A stretch of 64,000 nt of DNA, from positions 57,183,481 to 57,247,480 of the forward strand of contig CM061236.1 of NCBI GenBank assembly GCA_030848705.1, read 5' to 3'. Under the pieces are notes generated by a model. That model ran no database searches. It saw nothing but the letters and a program-made list of their open reading frames with translations, and was not told where the DNA came from. Numbering within the stretch: the stretch's first letter is position 1; the number at the start of each line of letters is the position of its first letter. This DNA is from Heracleum sosnowskyi (taxonomy: Eukaryota; Streptophyta; Magnoliopsida; Apiales; Apiaceae). A program made the position numbers and the translations under genes. This document shows, piece by piece, positions 32,678-43,923 of the stretch.

Positions 32678-35600
32678 TGTGACACCCTCCCAATCTAGGG
32701 TCATGATTGGGGAGTCAATACAACCTCTATACTTGTAAACCTGTGAATAATAATATAAACATACAGACGCGACCCCAACTTTACCCTGGATCTTTAACAG
32801 GTAATGGTATGAAACAAGCATCAACTATCTACTTCATTTTATTACATAATAAAAGTCTCAAAAGTTATTATAACCGTGTCTTAAAAGTTCTACATTCCCT
32901 TATACAAAACACCTTATACAAGTCTTCATCACCTGCCTGAGCTGGCATCCCAAAAATAACCCTATAGGAAGACTTCCTAGCTGACTGAAAAGTGCGTGCC
33001 ATCTTCTCTTTTAACTGTGGGTTAGAACAGGGGAAAGAATGAGCCAAATGCTCAGCAAGTAATAATATATCCAAATAGTTAACCATTGGGAAACAGTTTC
33101 CAATATCAATGTGTATGTCATGGGTATAGCAGAATCCATATCAAGGGATTATCAGAACAATGACATGAATATACAATTTCAAAGGGTAAACCAATTTCCT
33201 TATAAAGATATATGATTTCAAGAAAAGTAATAAGTAATTTGGAGATTTTTCACAACGCACCGGACAATACGGGTGATCAGCCACGTAAAGTCCCCATACC
33301 GGACACACAGTCCCTCTGGTCCTTGTATTGGGTCCCATTAGGCACACATTGGCCTGTAGACTAGTCCATCCCTAGTCATTGCATTATAATTAAAAGTGTT
33401 GGACCGGCGTCACTCGGCCTCTTACGCCTCCAATCTTAGGAATCCGTGGAAACCATAAATCGGAATTTAAATGATTATAACTTTTGAAAATTCCTTTCTC
33501 ATGAAAGAAATCCTTTTAAATCAAAAGATAAGTATTTGTATAGAGTCAAAGTGAAAGTTCATGTATTCTCAAATTTCAAGTAAGTGGGTGATTCATAGGT
33601 ACAAGTTCAAATCTAATGCAATAGAATCTCAGGTTAAAAAGGCATCAAAATGTGAGTATAATCAAAGGATAAGGGTAAGATCTGGAGAAAAGTTCAAGCA
33701 AGATATGGTTCATATAACATTTGCGTTGTGTCTATAATGTTTGTATAGAAGAATCTTTTGTGAATCAGGTAAGTTCAATTTGATCAATCTGGATTTCTAT
33801 CAATGGGAAATCAAGAAGTAAATGTCATAGGTATGTTTTGGATATGTACTAAAATGTGAGTTCTGGTATATTCACTTTTGGGTGTAAAGGATCAAAGAAA
33901 GAACTAAACATAGTATGGTGTATGAACCAACAAGGTATATGAACAGAAATAAGGAATTTACCAAATGAACAATATGTGTTTTCAGAATTAAAAGTATATC
34001 AAAGCATGATAGCAATTCATATCTGTCAAAATGAAAGAATGGAATCGAAATACGAAAGCAAGTTAGTATTACTTGCCTTAATAGCAAAAAGGGTAATGAG
34101 AAATCATTGGTTCTCCACCTTGGTCTTTATTTATAGGCTCTACTTCTTTGGATTCTTAAGTAGCTTTTAGAACAAACTGTACTCACTGAATTTCTGCCTT
34201 CGTCTTGCCTTTATTTCTATGTTCCCCGTCTCGTAACTCTACAAAAGAGTATATACTATTTCGGAATGATCCTCTCAAAATTCTAATCCTTATTCTAAAC
34301 TACCCCACATTCCCTAAACGCGTAAACACATAATATTTATATCACTTATAATCTCTTATCCACATGATAAGCACAAAACTCACATAAGCGCACATTGCCA
34401 TTCAAGTTCACATAATATACTCCTTTAATACATATGTATATAATCTATCTTTCAAATCATACCACACTTGGTTATTCCTTTAAATCAACTTGACCAATGC
34501 TAACCATATCCTTAACACCTTTACAAACAATGTTTTCATCTCAAAAAGCTGAAAAATCTGCTGCGCATACTTTACTAAAACATTTTTCATAAATCCAAAA
34601 GTAATCAAACAAATACCATATTTGACAGGCTATTTACGGAATACTAATACAACTTAGCATAAAAGTTTCAACTTCAGAACAATTCATTTAGATTAAAAAC
34701 GAACTGGTTAAAGTAGGTACTGAAGCACAGGAAATTGCTGTTGCGCAACTTTACTAAAACATCTTTCATAAATCCAAAAATAATCAAATAAATACCACAT
34801 TTGACAGGATACTTCCTGATTACTACTAAAACTCAGAATAAAAATTTCAACTTCAGAACAGTTTATTTAGACTAAAAACGAACAGGTTAAAGTATGAACT
34901 GAAGCACAGAAAAATCCCTGCTGCGCAACTTTTAGTAAAACATGCATAACTCTTTACTCGCTAACTCTATCGATAAAAGGTTTGCGCGTGCACAAACTAG
35001 ACTCCAACTAGAACAATTTCCTCCTAGACTTTCCGTCTAAAACAGGCAGCAACCATTCGAAATTAACCAAAACAGAACAGACAGTTCTAGGCATCTCAAC
35101 ATTCTGCACATAAACCTTTAATCACTAACATTCTTATTGCATAACCTATTATACAACTAATCAACCATTCTCAACTACTTAGGCTTCCACAACACTCACA
35201 AATCAGAACTTTAAGAAGAAGTACCCAATTTATACATTAAAATCAATTAGCATCAAAAATCACAAACACTACACTTCTAATCCGACAAAAACCCCAAATC
35301 AAAACCTTCAACTTAAAATCAAATATCAAACATATATAATCCAAAATTCTCTAAACTTAACACAATAATTAACATGCAATCACTATAACATGAAATTATC
35401 AATTAATCATCAACACCAATACTTCAAACCAATTTTTATAAAAGGGGAAAATTGAAAATACACACATGCATTTCAATTCCTCAACATGCAATCAAAATTA
35501 CATCTAAATATAACTATCAATATATAAATTTGGAATCAAGAACATCATCATCATCCCCGTCGGCTCACCGGAGCTCATTGCCGACGGCGGCGTGGTTCGG

Positions 35601-35791
35601 AGGTGCCCGGAATTTGGGTTTCCTTCAACAAACCTCACCAATAAGAAATTTAAAACAATCAATTAGTCACAAAATCATCACAAAGCAAGAATTCGGTAAT
35701 GAATTAAGATCAAAATCACCAAAACTCTTGCATGCAAAACTGATCTTGCACACAAAAATATCACCGAACCATATTATACATACAATTGCAC

Positions 35792-35826
<35 letters not shown>

Positions 35827-36552
35827 ACCAACGATTTTTATTGAGAGAAAAAGAGAGATGGAGATTTTACAAAGTGAGAGAGAGAGATAGCCGAGAGAAA
35901 AAGAGAAAAGAAAAAGAAGAGAGAGTCGAGCAAATGGGGAAGAAGAACTGGTGACAAGGGTTTTAAAGCCCCAGGGGTATTTTGGTAATTCCACAATTCC
36001 AAAATTTGATTTTTAATAAAAGAAAATCAATATAATGCATTTCTAAAATCCGAAATAAAATGAAACTAATATCTAAAAATCAAAATTTTATTTTTAAAAC
36101 AGAGAGTACGAATTTAAAAGCTCACCCATATTTTTAAAATATTTTTATGATCAAAATTGAATTAGATATGAATTTTCAAAGTTTTGATCACATAAATGAC
36201 ATTTAACTCATAAAATCAGTTTTAAATCCTTAACCCCAAAAATAAATTCCTCCTCTAATTTTTGAAAATAATAGAATATAAAATAAAGGTTTTGAAAAAG
36301 ATTTCACAATAAAAGGAATCTCTGATGATTTTATAAAATTTCCGGAAGGTCAAAAAGAATTGATTTTTAATAAGAAATTCATATAAAATGCAATTAAAAG
36401 CATACACATATATTTTAATCAATACCATTCACCAAGTAAACATCTAATCGTCACATTTTCAAATATTCACCTTTCACACAATATTCACATATCATAGATC
36501 TCAAATATTATTAAATATCAATACTGTACAAGCGTTTTTCTGAGTCGTTATA
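32678..36552 (-). repeat. 5' LTR of element D
   Basis: It is a near-identical partner of 23387-27266. It has a longer TA microsatellite (about 35796-35823) and lacks 14 bases present in the left copy after about 24204. It includes the same 180-bp tandem repeat. Confidence 0.93.
34558..34947. repeat. 180-bp tandem repeat in the right D LTR
   Basis: Unit starts lie at 34558, 34738 and 34918, the same exact 180-bp period as in the left LTR. Confidence 0.9.
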
Positions 36553-39500
36553 TTTTGTGCAAGAGAAGAGAGTATTGACAGACATACTGAGGCTGAACCA
36601 TAATGGTGAGGTTCCAGTGGTGTATCTACCAGTAATTGAGGTAACTACTGCTATCCCTTCTAGTATAATTGTTACTTCAACTGTATCACCCAGTCATGTT
36701 GTTGTGGAGTCTGTAGCTGTGACCCAACAGGCTCCTGCCCCAACAACAAAACCAAAATCAAAGAAATCCTCCAAGCCAACCTCAGGTGCTTCCCAAAAGG
36801 CACCTGTTGTAAAATCCACTACACAACCTAAGGGGAGTGTTTCTGGAGCTGTGAGAGGTGAGGGAAGGGGTGAACATAAAAGAAACCCTAAGGATAAGGA
36901 AGGACAGATGAGTGAAATCCAGCCAAGCCCCATTGTGTCTTCCCAACAAGGCACAATGAGTAAAATGGATTTAAACACAAGTCTAGTTGCATCCTCCCAA
37001 AAGGATGTGATTATTGAAACAAGCTCTCCTCCAAGAGCACACTCCAAAAGGGTAAGGGACACTTCAAGCCCACAGTCTACATTTTCCCAATACCAAAGGA
37101 GAGTGAAGCAAAAGTCCAAGGGTACACAGGGTGCACACACACTGGAAGCAACACTTCCAGTTTCTCAAATTCAGTTTGATGTAACCCCTATTATTACTCT
37201 GGGGTTACAGTCCCATTCTCTAAACATTAATCTTGATTTATCTCCATCCAATTCACCAACTCAATCTTTAGATGTGGACATGATCAATACATCTTTTCCT
37301 GATTCTCCAACTCTTATCTTGGAGAAGCCCCACTCTGAAGCTGATGGCCATCACTTGTTAAGTGATTTGTTGGGCCATCAACCATTTTTTTCTGAAGTTG
37401 CAAGAGGATCTGTGGACCAATCTCTAAAATCAATCACCACAGATTCTACTGTAATTTCACTTTCTCAAAGTGCTTTATTGACTTCATCAACGAAACAGCC
37501 TCTTTCATTGACAAGTGTTTCTCCATCAACGGTATCCATACCGTTGACAGTTCAAACTACCATTCCGTTGATAGGTCATTCTACACCCCTTATTGAAAAT
37601 CAAGTTGTTTCCACAACTAGTGTAGATGACCTGGTGGTAGTTGAGACACTTTTAGGTTTGAGAGGGAGTGAAATTGAGAGGCTGGCTTGCAGCCAGGCAA
37701 AAGGAGAGTCTGAGAGTGAGAGGCTGGCTATTTCTTCCAGCCAGGCAAAAGGAGAGATTGAGAGTACCACCTTAGTAGGTGAAGGTGAGGGTGTGAGAGG
37801 TGTGAGCCATGGGGAGCCCATGATGCAAGAAAAGAGTGGAGAGAGAGAAGGGACTACAGGAGCAATAAGGATGGAAGCAGCCATTGCTAGTGAATTAATG
37901 AGGGTCAGTGAGGGAGAAAGGGAACTTACCTTCCAAGAGCATTATCAACAAACTCTGGATAGTATTTCCCTGGATCCTGAGACCTTTACTCATCCTGTGT
38001 CAGCCTATCAAGTTATGGCTCAACAGGGCAATATGGAGGCAGAAAGGTCACTCAACTTAATTCATACTACTGCATCAATGCAAAGAGCAAAGGATGCCTT
38101 GACCAATCTACCTCCAGGAGCTGCAGCAAGTGGAGACTTTGAGTTTTCTGATGATGAAGACAGCTTTGGTGACAATCTACAGGTGGCCACCACTACACAG
38201 ACTGGGACTTCTGTGGTGCCTCCTACACCAAACTAGCTTTCTCAGGATATGCATGGTAGATGCAACTTGGATGCTGCTATCACAAGGCAGTACAATGAGG
38301 CATATCTAGCTCATGAGTCTGCTGAAGTAAGGGAAAAGAAATTCTACAAGGCCATAATGGATTCTCTGGAAATTCAAAGGCTACAAATGTTGCAGACAAG
38401 GATTGAGGCTACAGAAATCAAGGATTCAATTAGCAACCTTAGGGATGCTACTGACAAGAGGCTACATGAAAAGCTTCCTCTTCACACTGTCTCCAAGATG
38501 TCAAGGTTTTTCACCAAGGAACCTGAAGTGTTCTCATCTTTGAAAACTCTCTCCTCTAGAGTGGACAAAGTTGAGGCTACACTTTCTCACATGCAGAAGG
38601 AATAGGAGAAGCAAACTAGCCTACTCACCCAGCTTCTGGCAGCTCAAGGAATCCCTATCATCTCACTTGATGATAACAAAAAGGGGGAGAAAACTAAGGA
38701 GCTAGAGATACAAATCACAAAGGTTTTGGTCCCAGCCATCTCCTTGCCAGAAGAGCCATTAGCAATGGGGGAGTTTGGAAAGAAGAAAAAGGATGGTATT
38801 GACCTGATCCAGGAAGCTTCTATGAGGATGAGACTTGCAGAACAAATCAAAGACCATTGGTCCAACATAGAAGCAAGGGTCAAGAAAATTGCTGGAACTA
38901 CAAAGGACTCAAATCCATCAACGGATCAACCATCAACGAATGCCATGGTTCTAGTGTCAACGGAATGGGAGCCACAGACCAATTCTTTCTATCAGGTAGA
39001 GCCCCTTCTACATGGAGTCACTCAAGGTCCAAGGAAGGAAAAAGGACAAACTTCATGCATTAGGGATGTGGAACAAGCTACACTCCAAAGAAGCTTATCT
39101 CCCAAGTCCCCTGCTAAACCAAAGGGCAAAAATATAGCAAGGACTTTCTATCCTGCACCTTATCCAGATGAGCTCAAGCTTCTTGGTCTACTTATCACAA
39201 AAAGCAAGGAAAGCAATGATTATGAGATAAGGAAGCAAAGGGCAATTGTCTACAGGAATGGACAAGAAATCTGTGTTTGGGCTGGTCACCCAAACTTTGC
39301 TGAAGCTAAAGCTGAAGAGTCAGAAAGAGCAGCAATGCAAGCCCTTGCTGTTGCTCAGTCTCTTGATGAAGAAGAAATACAGCTAGAAGAAAAAGCAAGA
39401 GAGGAAAGGAGTGCAAAGAAGAGCACAAGGCAACCAAAGGCAAGAGCTAGGAGAAACATAGCCTTTGAGAATGATGACTCTCAGAGCATTGCATCAGACT

Positions 39501-40326
39501 CTTCTATACCAATTGCACCTCCAACAATTCCTGATCCAGTTTCAGAGGTAAAGTTAGCCTGTGATCCTAATCATCCTGTAAATTTCCATGATCAGCCAAT
39601 TGAGCCAAAGGGAGAGCCAATTGAGTTTGATGAGGCCAACTTTCCAAAATTCCTCTTTGAAATGGATCCAAAGAAGAAATCTAAGCAAAGGGCTACCAAG
39701 GCTAAGCCATTTCTGATAAGGAGACCACAAGCTGAGAAACCCCCTACCAACTCAGAAGACTTCATCTACATTACTGATATCAGGGAGGAGTCTGACATTC
39801 ATATCAATCTTGATGACCTGGTTGAAGTGAGAGGAATAGCAGCTTCTTACAAACTACCAGAGAGATTGGTATTTGTCTACAAGGGTGGGAGAGAACAGGT
39901 TTGGCCTCTACACAGAATTCTGGGAGAAGACTATCAGACACTGCTATCTGTGTTTAAATGTTTGAAGAAAGATTTTGGTTTTACCAAAACAGCCAAGTCT
40001 GAGGTTGTCTCCAAGATTTGCCAAATCAAAGCTAGCTGGAAAAGCCTGGAGCACTTCCTAGAGTATTGAAGGTCCCTCAAACAGGAAAGATAATTCATCT
40101 TCAACCTTTTTGGATGATGGAATTCAGAGATAAGGACAACTGTAGAAGATTCTTCAGAATAGAAGACCAACTGGAGAAGGCATCCAATGAAACTCTAAGG
40201 TTAATGCAATCCAAGTTGGGGAATCAAGATGAAGAAGAGAAGATTTTCTACAGAAGACTTCAAGCTCAAATTGAGGAGAACAATGCAAGAAAAGGGAAGA
40301 AAACAAGACCACAGAGGCAAAGATGA
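36553..40326 (+). pseudogene. Third ORF of E, right fragment
   Basis: It continues the A-family third ORF after element D and can be followed to the stop at 40324-40326. Three lesions are visible against A: TAG at 38234-38236 (A has TGG), TAG at 38603-38605 (A has CAG), and a one-base deletion near 40040 (AACAAG in A, AAAAG here) that shifts the last 90 or so codons. It retains the disordered region, coiled coil, KKGEK with the internal polypurine tract (38683-38690), and the C-terminal domain. Family words lie at 37488-37580 and 38925-38970. Bases 40327-40507 are untranslated tail. Confidence 0.88.
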
Positions 40327-40519
40327 AAAATCTGCTCAGTCTAGAGGAGCAACTCTGTGCACTTGTTTTGTAAGATTTTCTACTTTGCATTTCAATTAAA
40401 TTCAATGAAGCTCAATGCAATTTCTACTTTTATCATGTGTAATATGTCTGAGTGTTTTTGTTATCATCAAGGCTCTTGATTTATGGCTGTTATTCTATCA
40501 GTCATAAATTGGGGGAGAT

Positions 40520-41562
40520 TGTTAGGAATATGTTGTTCTTGATGATAATTATAAAAACACTTAGTAGATTTTGTATTAAGTCATTTTGTAGCTGTCAACG
40601 AAATGGCATGCTTTGCAGCATTCCGTTGACAGGAAGCTCATCAACGAAATGAGTAATGTAGCAATTGCACTGTACAATACTTCACAGTTTGATATGCATT
40701 CTGTTGTATGTATTAGATAGGTTTTCTAAGTCATGTTGACTAAGTACTAGATAGGCAAAATAGGTTGGTTAATTGTAAATATATTATGCCTTGTAATTTT
40801 GCCTAAGTGAAGACATGTCAACGGTATGAAGATCACTCTGTCAACGGTATGGAGTTTACCCATCAACGAAACGAGGGAACACCATCAACGAAACGAAGGA
40901 AACACCATCAACGGAATGAAGAATAAAGCTATCAACGAAACACATCTCCCTGCTATCAACGAATCACTATTGCTTTTTGAACAGTTGACAAAGTGATAGT
41001 GACAGTTTACTGAACAGATCTAAAGGAGATATGGAAGTGTACTTTGCATTGGAAGCCATCAAAATGGTTACTGGAAATAAGGAAACATTCCAATTTCCAA
41101 TAAGGCTCTTGGGAATGATTAAAATTAGCATGAAGACAAAAGCAAAGATCTCCAAGGACCATTGGACAAAAGGAATGAAAAGCAAGCTACTGATGGTTAC
41201 TACTATTGTTCTTTAGTTTAGCCAAACGTAGAATTGTAAACTTGGGTATTTATAACCAAGTGTAGCAGTTACTTTAAAGATAAGAGAAGAAAAACAAATA
41301 GTTTGTATTAGCTATCTTTGAGAGCATACTTCTCTACAATCTTGTAACTGAGCAGCTGTGTACATTTTGTATCACAGATTATTTCCGCAATAAAAATCAC
41401 TTCAGTTGGATCATCAAACAATCCAACTGAAATTATTTATGTGCTTGTGATTTTTACTTTAAGTTCAGTTTTTATTTGTAAGTTGTTTTAAGTTTAAGAA
41501 ATATCAAGAATTGTATTCAACCCCCCCTTTCTACAATTCTGTTAGGTCATTTGGGATTAACA
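40520..41562 (+). repeat. 3' LTR of element E
   Basis: It runs from TGTTAGGAAT to GGGATTAACA, the direct counterpart of the A LTR on the opposite strand but with many substitutions. About ten family words lie at 40592-40965. It includes the U5 hairpin (41507-41540) and an AATAAA-type signal followed by an 11-bp hairpin at about 41390-41435. Confidence 0.92.
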
Positions 41563-42481
41563 CTAATGATGATCTATGCAAGAGATTTGCTAAGTTAATG
41601 CAGAGTCGTTATGAAATGAGCATGATGGGTGAATTGTCATTCTTTCTTGGACTGCAAGTATACCAAAAACAAGATGGTATATTCATTTGTCAGTCCAAGT
41701 ACATTAAAGATCTTCTGAAGAAGTATCAAATGGAAGACTCATCTACAGCAAAGACTCCTATGCCAACTGCCACTAAGCTTGATAAGGATGAAACTGGTAA
41801 GAAGGTTGATATCACAGGCTACAGAGGTATGATAGGCTCATTACTTATCTCACTGCAAGTAGACCAGATATAATGTTTGCAACATGCTTGTGTGCTAGGT
41901 TTCAGTCTGATCCTAAAGAATCTCATCTAATAGCTGTTAAGCGAATATTTAGATATCTTAAGCGGACCTCAAATCTTGGAATTTGGTACCCTAAAGATAC
42001 CGGATTTGATCTTATTGGATATACAGACTCTGATTTTGCAGGTTGTAAGATTGATCGGAAGAGTACTTCAGGAAGCTGTCAGTTTCTTGGAAGAAGATTA
42101 GTTTCTTGGTATAGCAAGAAGCAACATTCAGTTTCCACATCAACAGCTGAGGCTGAATACATTGTTGCTGGAAGCTGCTGTGCTCAGATCTTGTGGATGA
42201 GAAACCAACTCCGTGACTATGGGCTTTTGTTGACAAAGATTCCAATATTTTGCGACAACACAAGTGCCATAGAAATCTCAAACAACCCAGTGTAACACTC
42301 GAGGACGAAGCACATCGACATCAGGTATCATTTTATCCGAGAGCATGTCATGAATGAAACTGTGGAGTTACATTTTGTACCCACAGAGGAACAAATTGCA
42401 GACATCTTTACTAAACCACTTGATGAATCCACTTTTTCAAAGCTGGTTGGTGAACTTGGGATGTTAAATCTTTCTAATTGA
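41563..42481 (+). pseudogene. Copia RT end and RNase H of element F
   Basis: It starts just after the YVDD box (DDLCKRFAKLMQS) and runs through RNase H (AEAEYIVAGSCCAQILW, RTKHIDIRYHFIREHV) to the natural stop at 42479-42481. There are two lesions: a one-base deletion near 41850 (GSLLYLTASRPD is shifted to GSLLISLQ) and TAA at 42293-42295 where the family has a Gln codon before HSRTKH. The upstream protease, integrase and RT core were separated by element E. Confidence 0.9.
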
Positions 42482-43923
42482 TTTTGATTAGAAGTCAGTA
42501 ACTGCAGATAGTCCTAGTAAATACATGAGTTTAAGAATTTCTATATCCTTAGGACTCGTGAATTTATTTTCTGGAGCAATTCTCGTAGTTAGGAATATTG
42601 TACTAATTTTATGTCATAATTATGGATGATATATCTTCTGGCATTTAATTAGTTATTAATTCTAAAAATTATTTAGGTGCTAATATGTGTTCTAAATATT
42701 AAATCATCTATTTAATTTGAATTAATTTACTTTGTTTTTAACATTATAGATTAATGCAACATAATTTATTGGATTTTAATTGATTAATATCATTTAATGA
42801 TATTTAGTTGATTTTATTCTAAGAAAATTGTGAATTTTCTGTTAACAATTGATTTTGGTAAATTTTAAAAGATTTATTCAAAGTAAAACTTGACAAAAAA
42901 TTAAAAGTTTTGAATTTTAGAACATGAACAGGTTTTAGAATTTGAAAAGAAGCAAAAAATATCGAATTTTAGGAAATTCGATGGTTTTTCAAGTACAAAG
43001 AAAATTCTATCGAAATTAATTTTCGATGGTTTTTGAAAAGGAAAAGAAAATCTATCGAAAACAATTCTCGATAGTTTTTGAGAATCATTTTAAAATATAT
43101 CGAAGGAATTTAATTAATTCTATATTTAAATTCTCGATACACTTTGAAAATCAGTAGAGAAAAACATCGAAGTGAATTTAATTAATTTTATATTTAAATT
43201 CTCGATAGTTTTTCTAAAAACAGTTCGATAGTTTTTGGTTTTACAAAGACATATCTTTCGATGGTTTTTCAGAAATCCGTTTTAAATTCTACTCTCATAC
43301 ACTTCGATAGTTTTTAAGAAAACCATCGAAGTATAGATGACATTTATGCCCCTCACAGAAAACCATCGGAAGTGTTAATAAAATCTATCGAACAGTAGAA
43401 TGACTAATATGCCCCTGTCAGTTCAATAGTGTATATAAGAACCCCATAGCCGTTTTGTCTGGTTTTTATTCTCAGATCTAAGAAAAGGTTTTTATATATA
43501 CAAGATTACTTACACACACAGAACATCACTATCGATATTTTTCTTCAAAATTAACCGAGTACAATCTGAGAAAGTTACTATTCCTTCACTGTTAAGTGTT
43601 TTTAACCGTGAAGATTACTGCTTTTTGAGGTTTTGATACATATAAAGGAAGAAAAACCATCGAACTTGAACTTTGAACCTTACAAAGTGTTAACAGATTT
43701 GTTCTTTAAAAATTGGTTGTTTCACAATTAATTTTTGTGGATTATTGTTCTTAATCTAAGTTAACAATTTAGGGTTCTAATTTGAGTAGTGTTTTGTTCA
43801 AGTTTGTGTTTTTAAGGAAAAAAAGGGTTATTTTAGTCATAAGTTTGATTAATTAGTGATAATTAATTAAATTTAAGTGCAAATTTAGTTTTGGTTTAAT
43901 ATTTAATTTTCTGGAAATTTAAA
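42482..43923 (+). promoter_or_regulatory. F spacer with family words and internal promoter candidate
   Basis: There is no gene in these 1.4 kb. From 42960 to 43400 it holds about a dozen copies of TTCGATAGTTTTT / CTATCGAA in both orientations. Just downstream is a good TATA box (TATATAAG, 43432-43439), then an A/C-rich leader and the third ORF at 43924. It is the best-looking internal promoter of the three SIRE-type families here. Confidence 0.55.

Larger units (their letters stand above)
23387..36552 (-). mobile_element. Element D: Tekay-type Gypsy chromovirus with a ruined interior
   Basis: This is a complete-length element of 13.2 kb with 3,880- and 3,875-bp LTRs, a tRNA-iMet primer site, a polypurine tract and the target duplication TTTTG (23382-23386, 36553-36557). 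The LTR copies differ at about 30 substitutions plus a 14-bp indel and a TA-repeat length change (hand count, below 1 percent). The 5.4-kb interior is close to normal Tekay length, but only fragments of gag, RT, integrase and chromodomain can be read. On the sense strand the LTR begins TATAACG, not TG, in both copies, and ends CA. Confidence 0.92.
23005..41562 (+). mobile_element. Element E: 5'-truncated SIRE-type element of the A family, interrupted by D
   Basis: It holds part of a third ORF (23005-23386 and 36553-40326), a tail, a polypurine tract (40508-40519, ATTGGGGGAGAT) and a 3' LTR (40520-41562). Gag, pol and the 5' LTR are missing because of the junction at 23004. It is clearly diverged from A, so it is an older or separate subfamily. 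It lies inside the pol of element F; the candidate right target duplication is CTAAT (41563-41567), which fits a TND peptide codon run in Copia RT. Confidence 0.88.
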
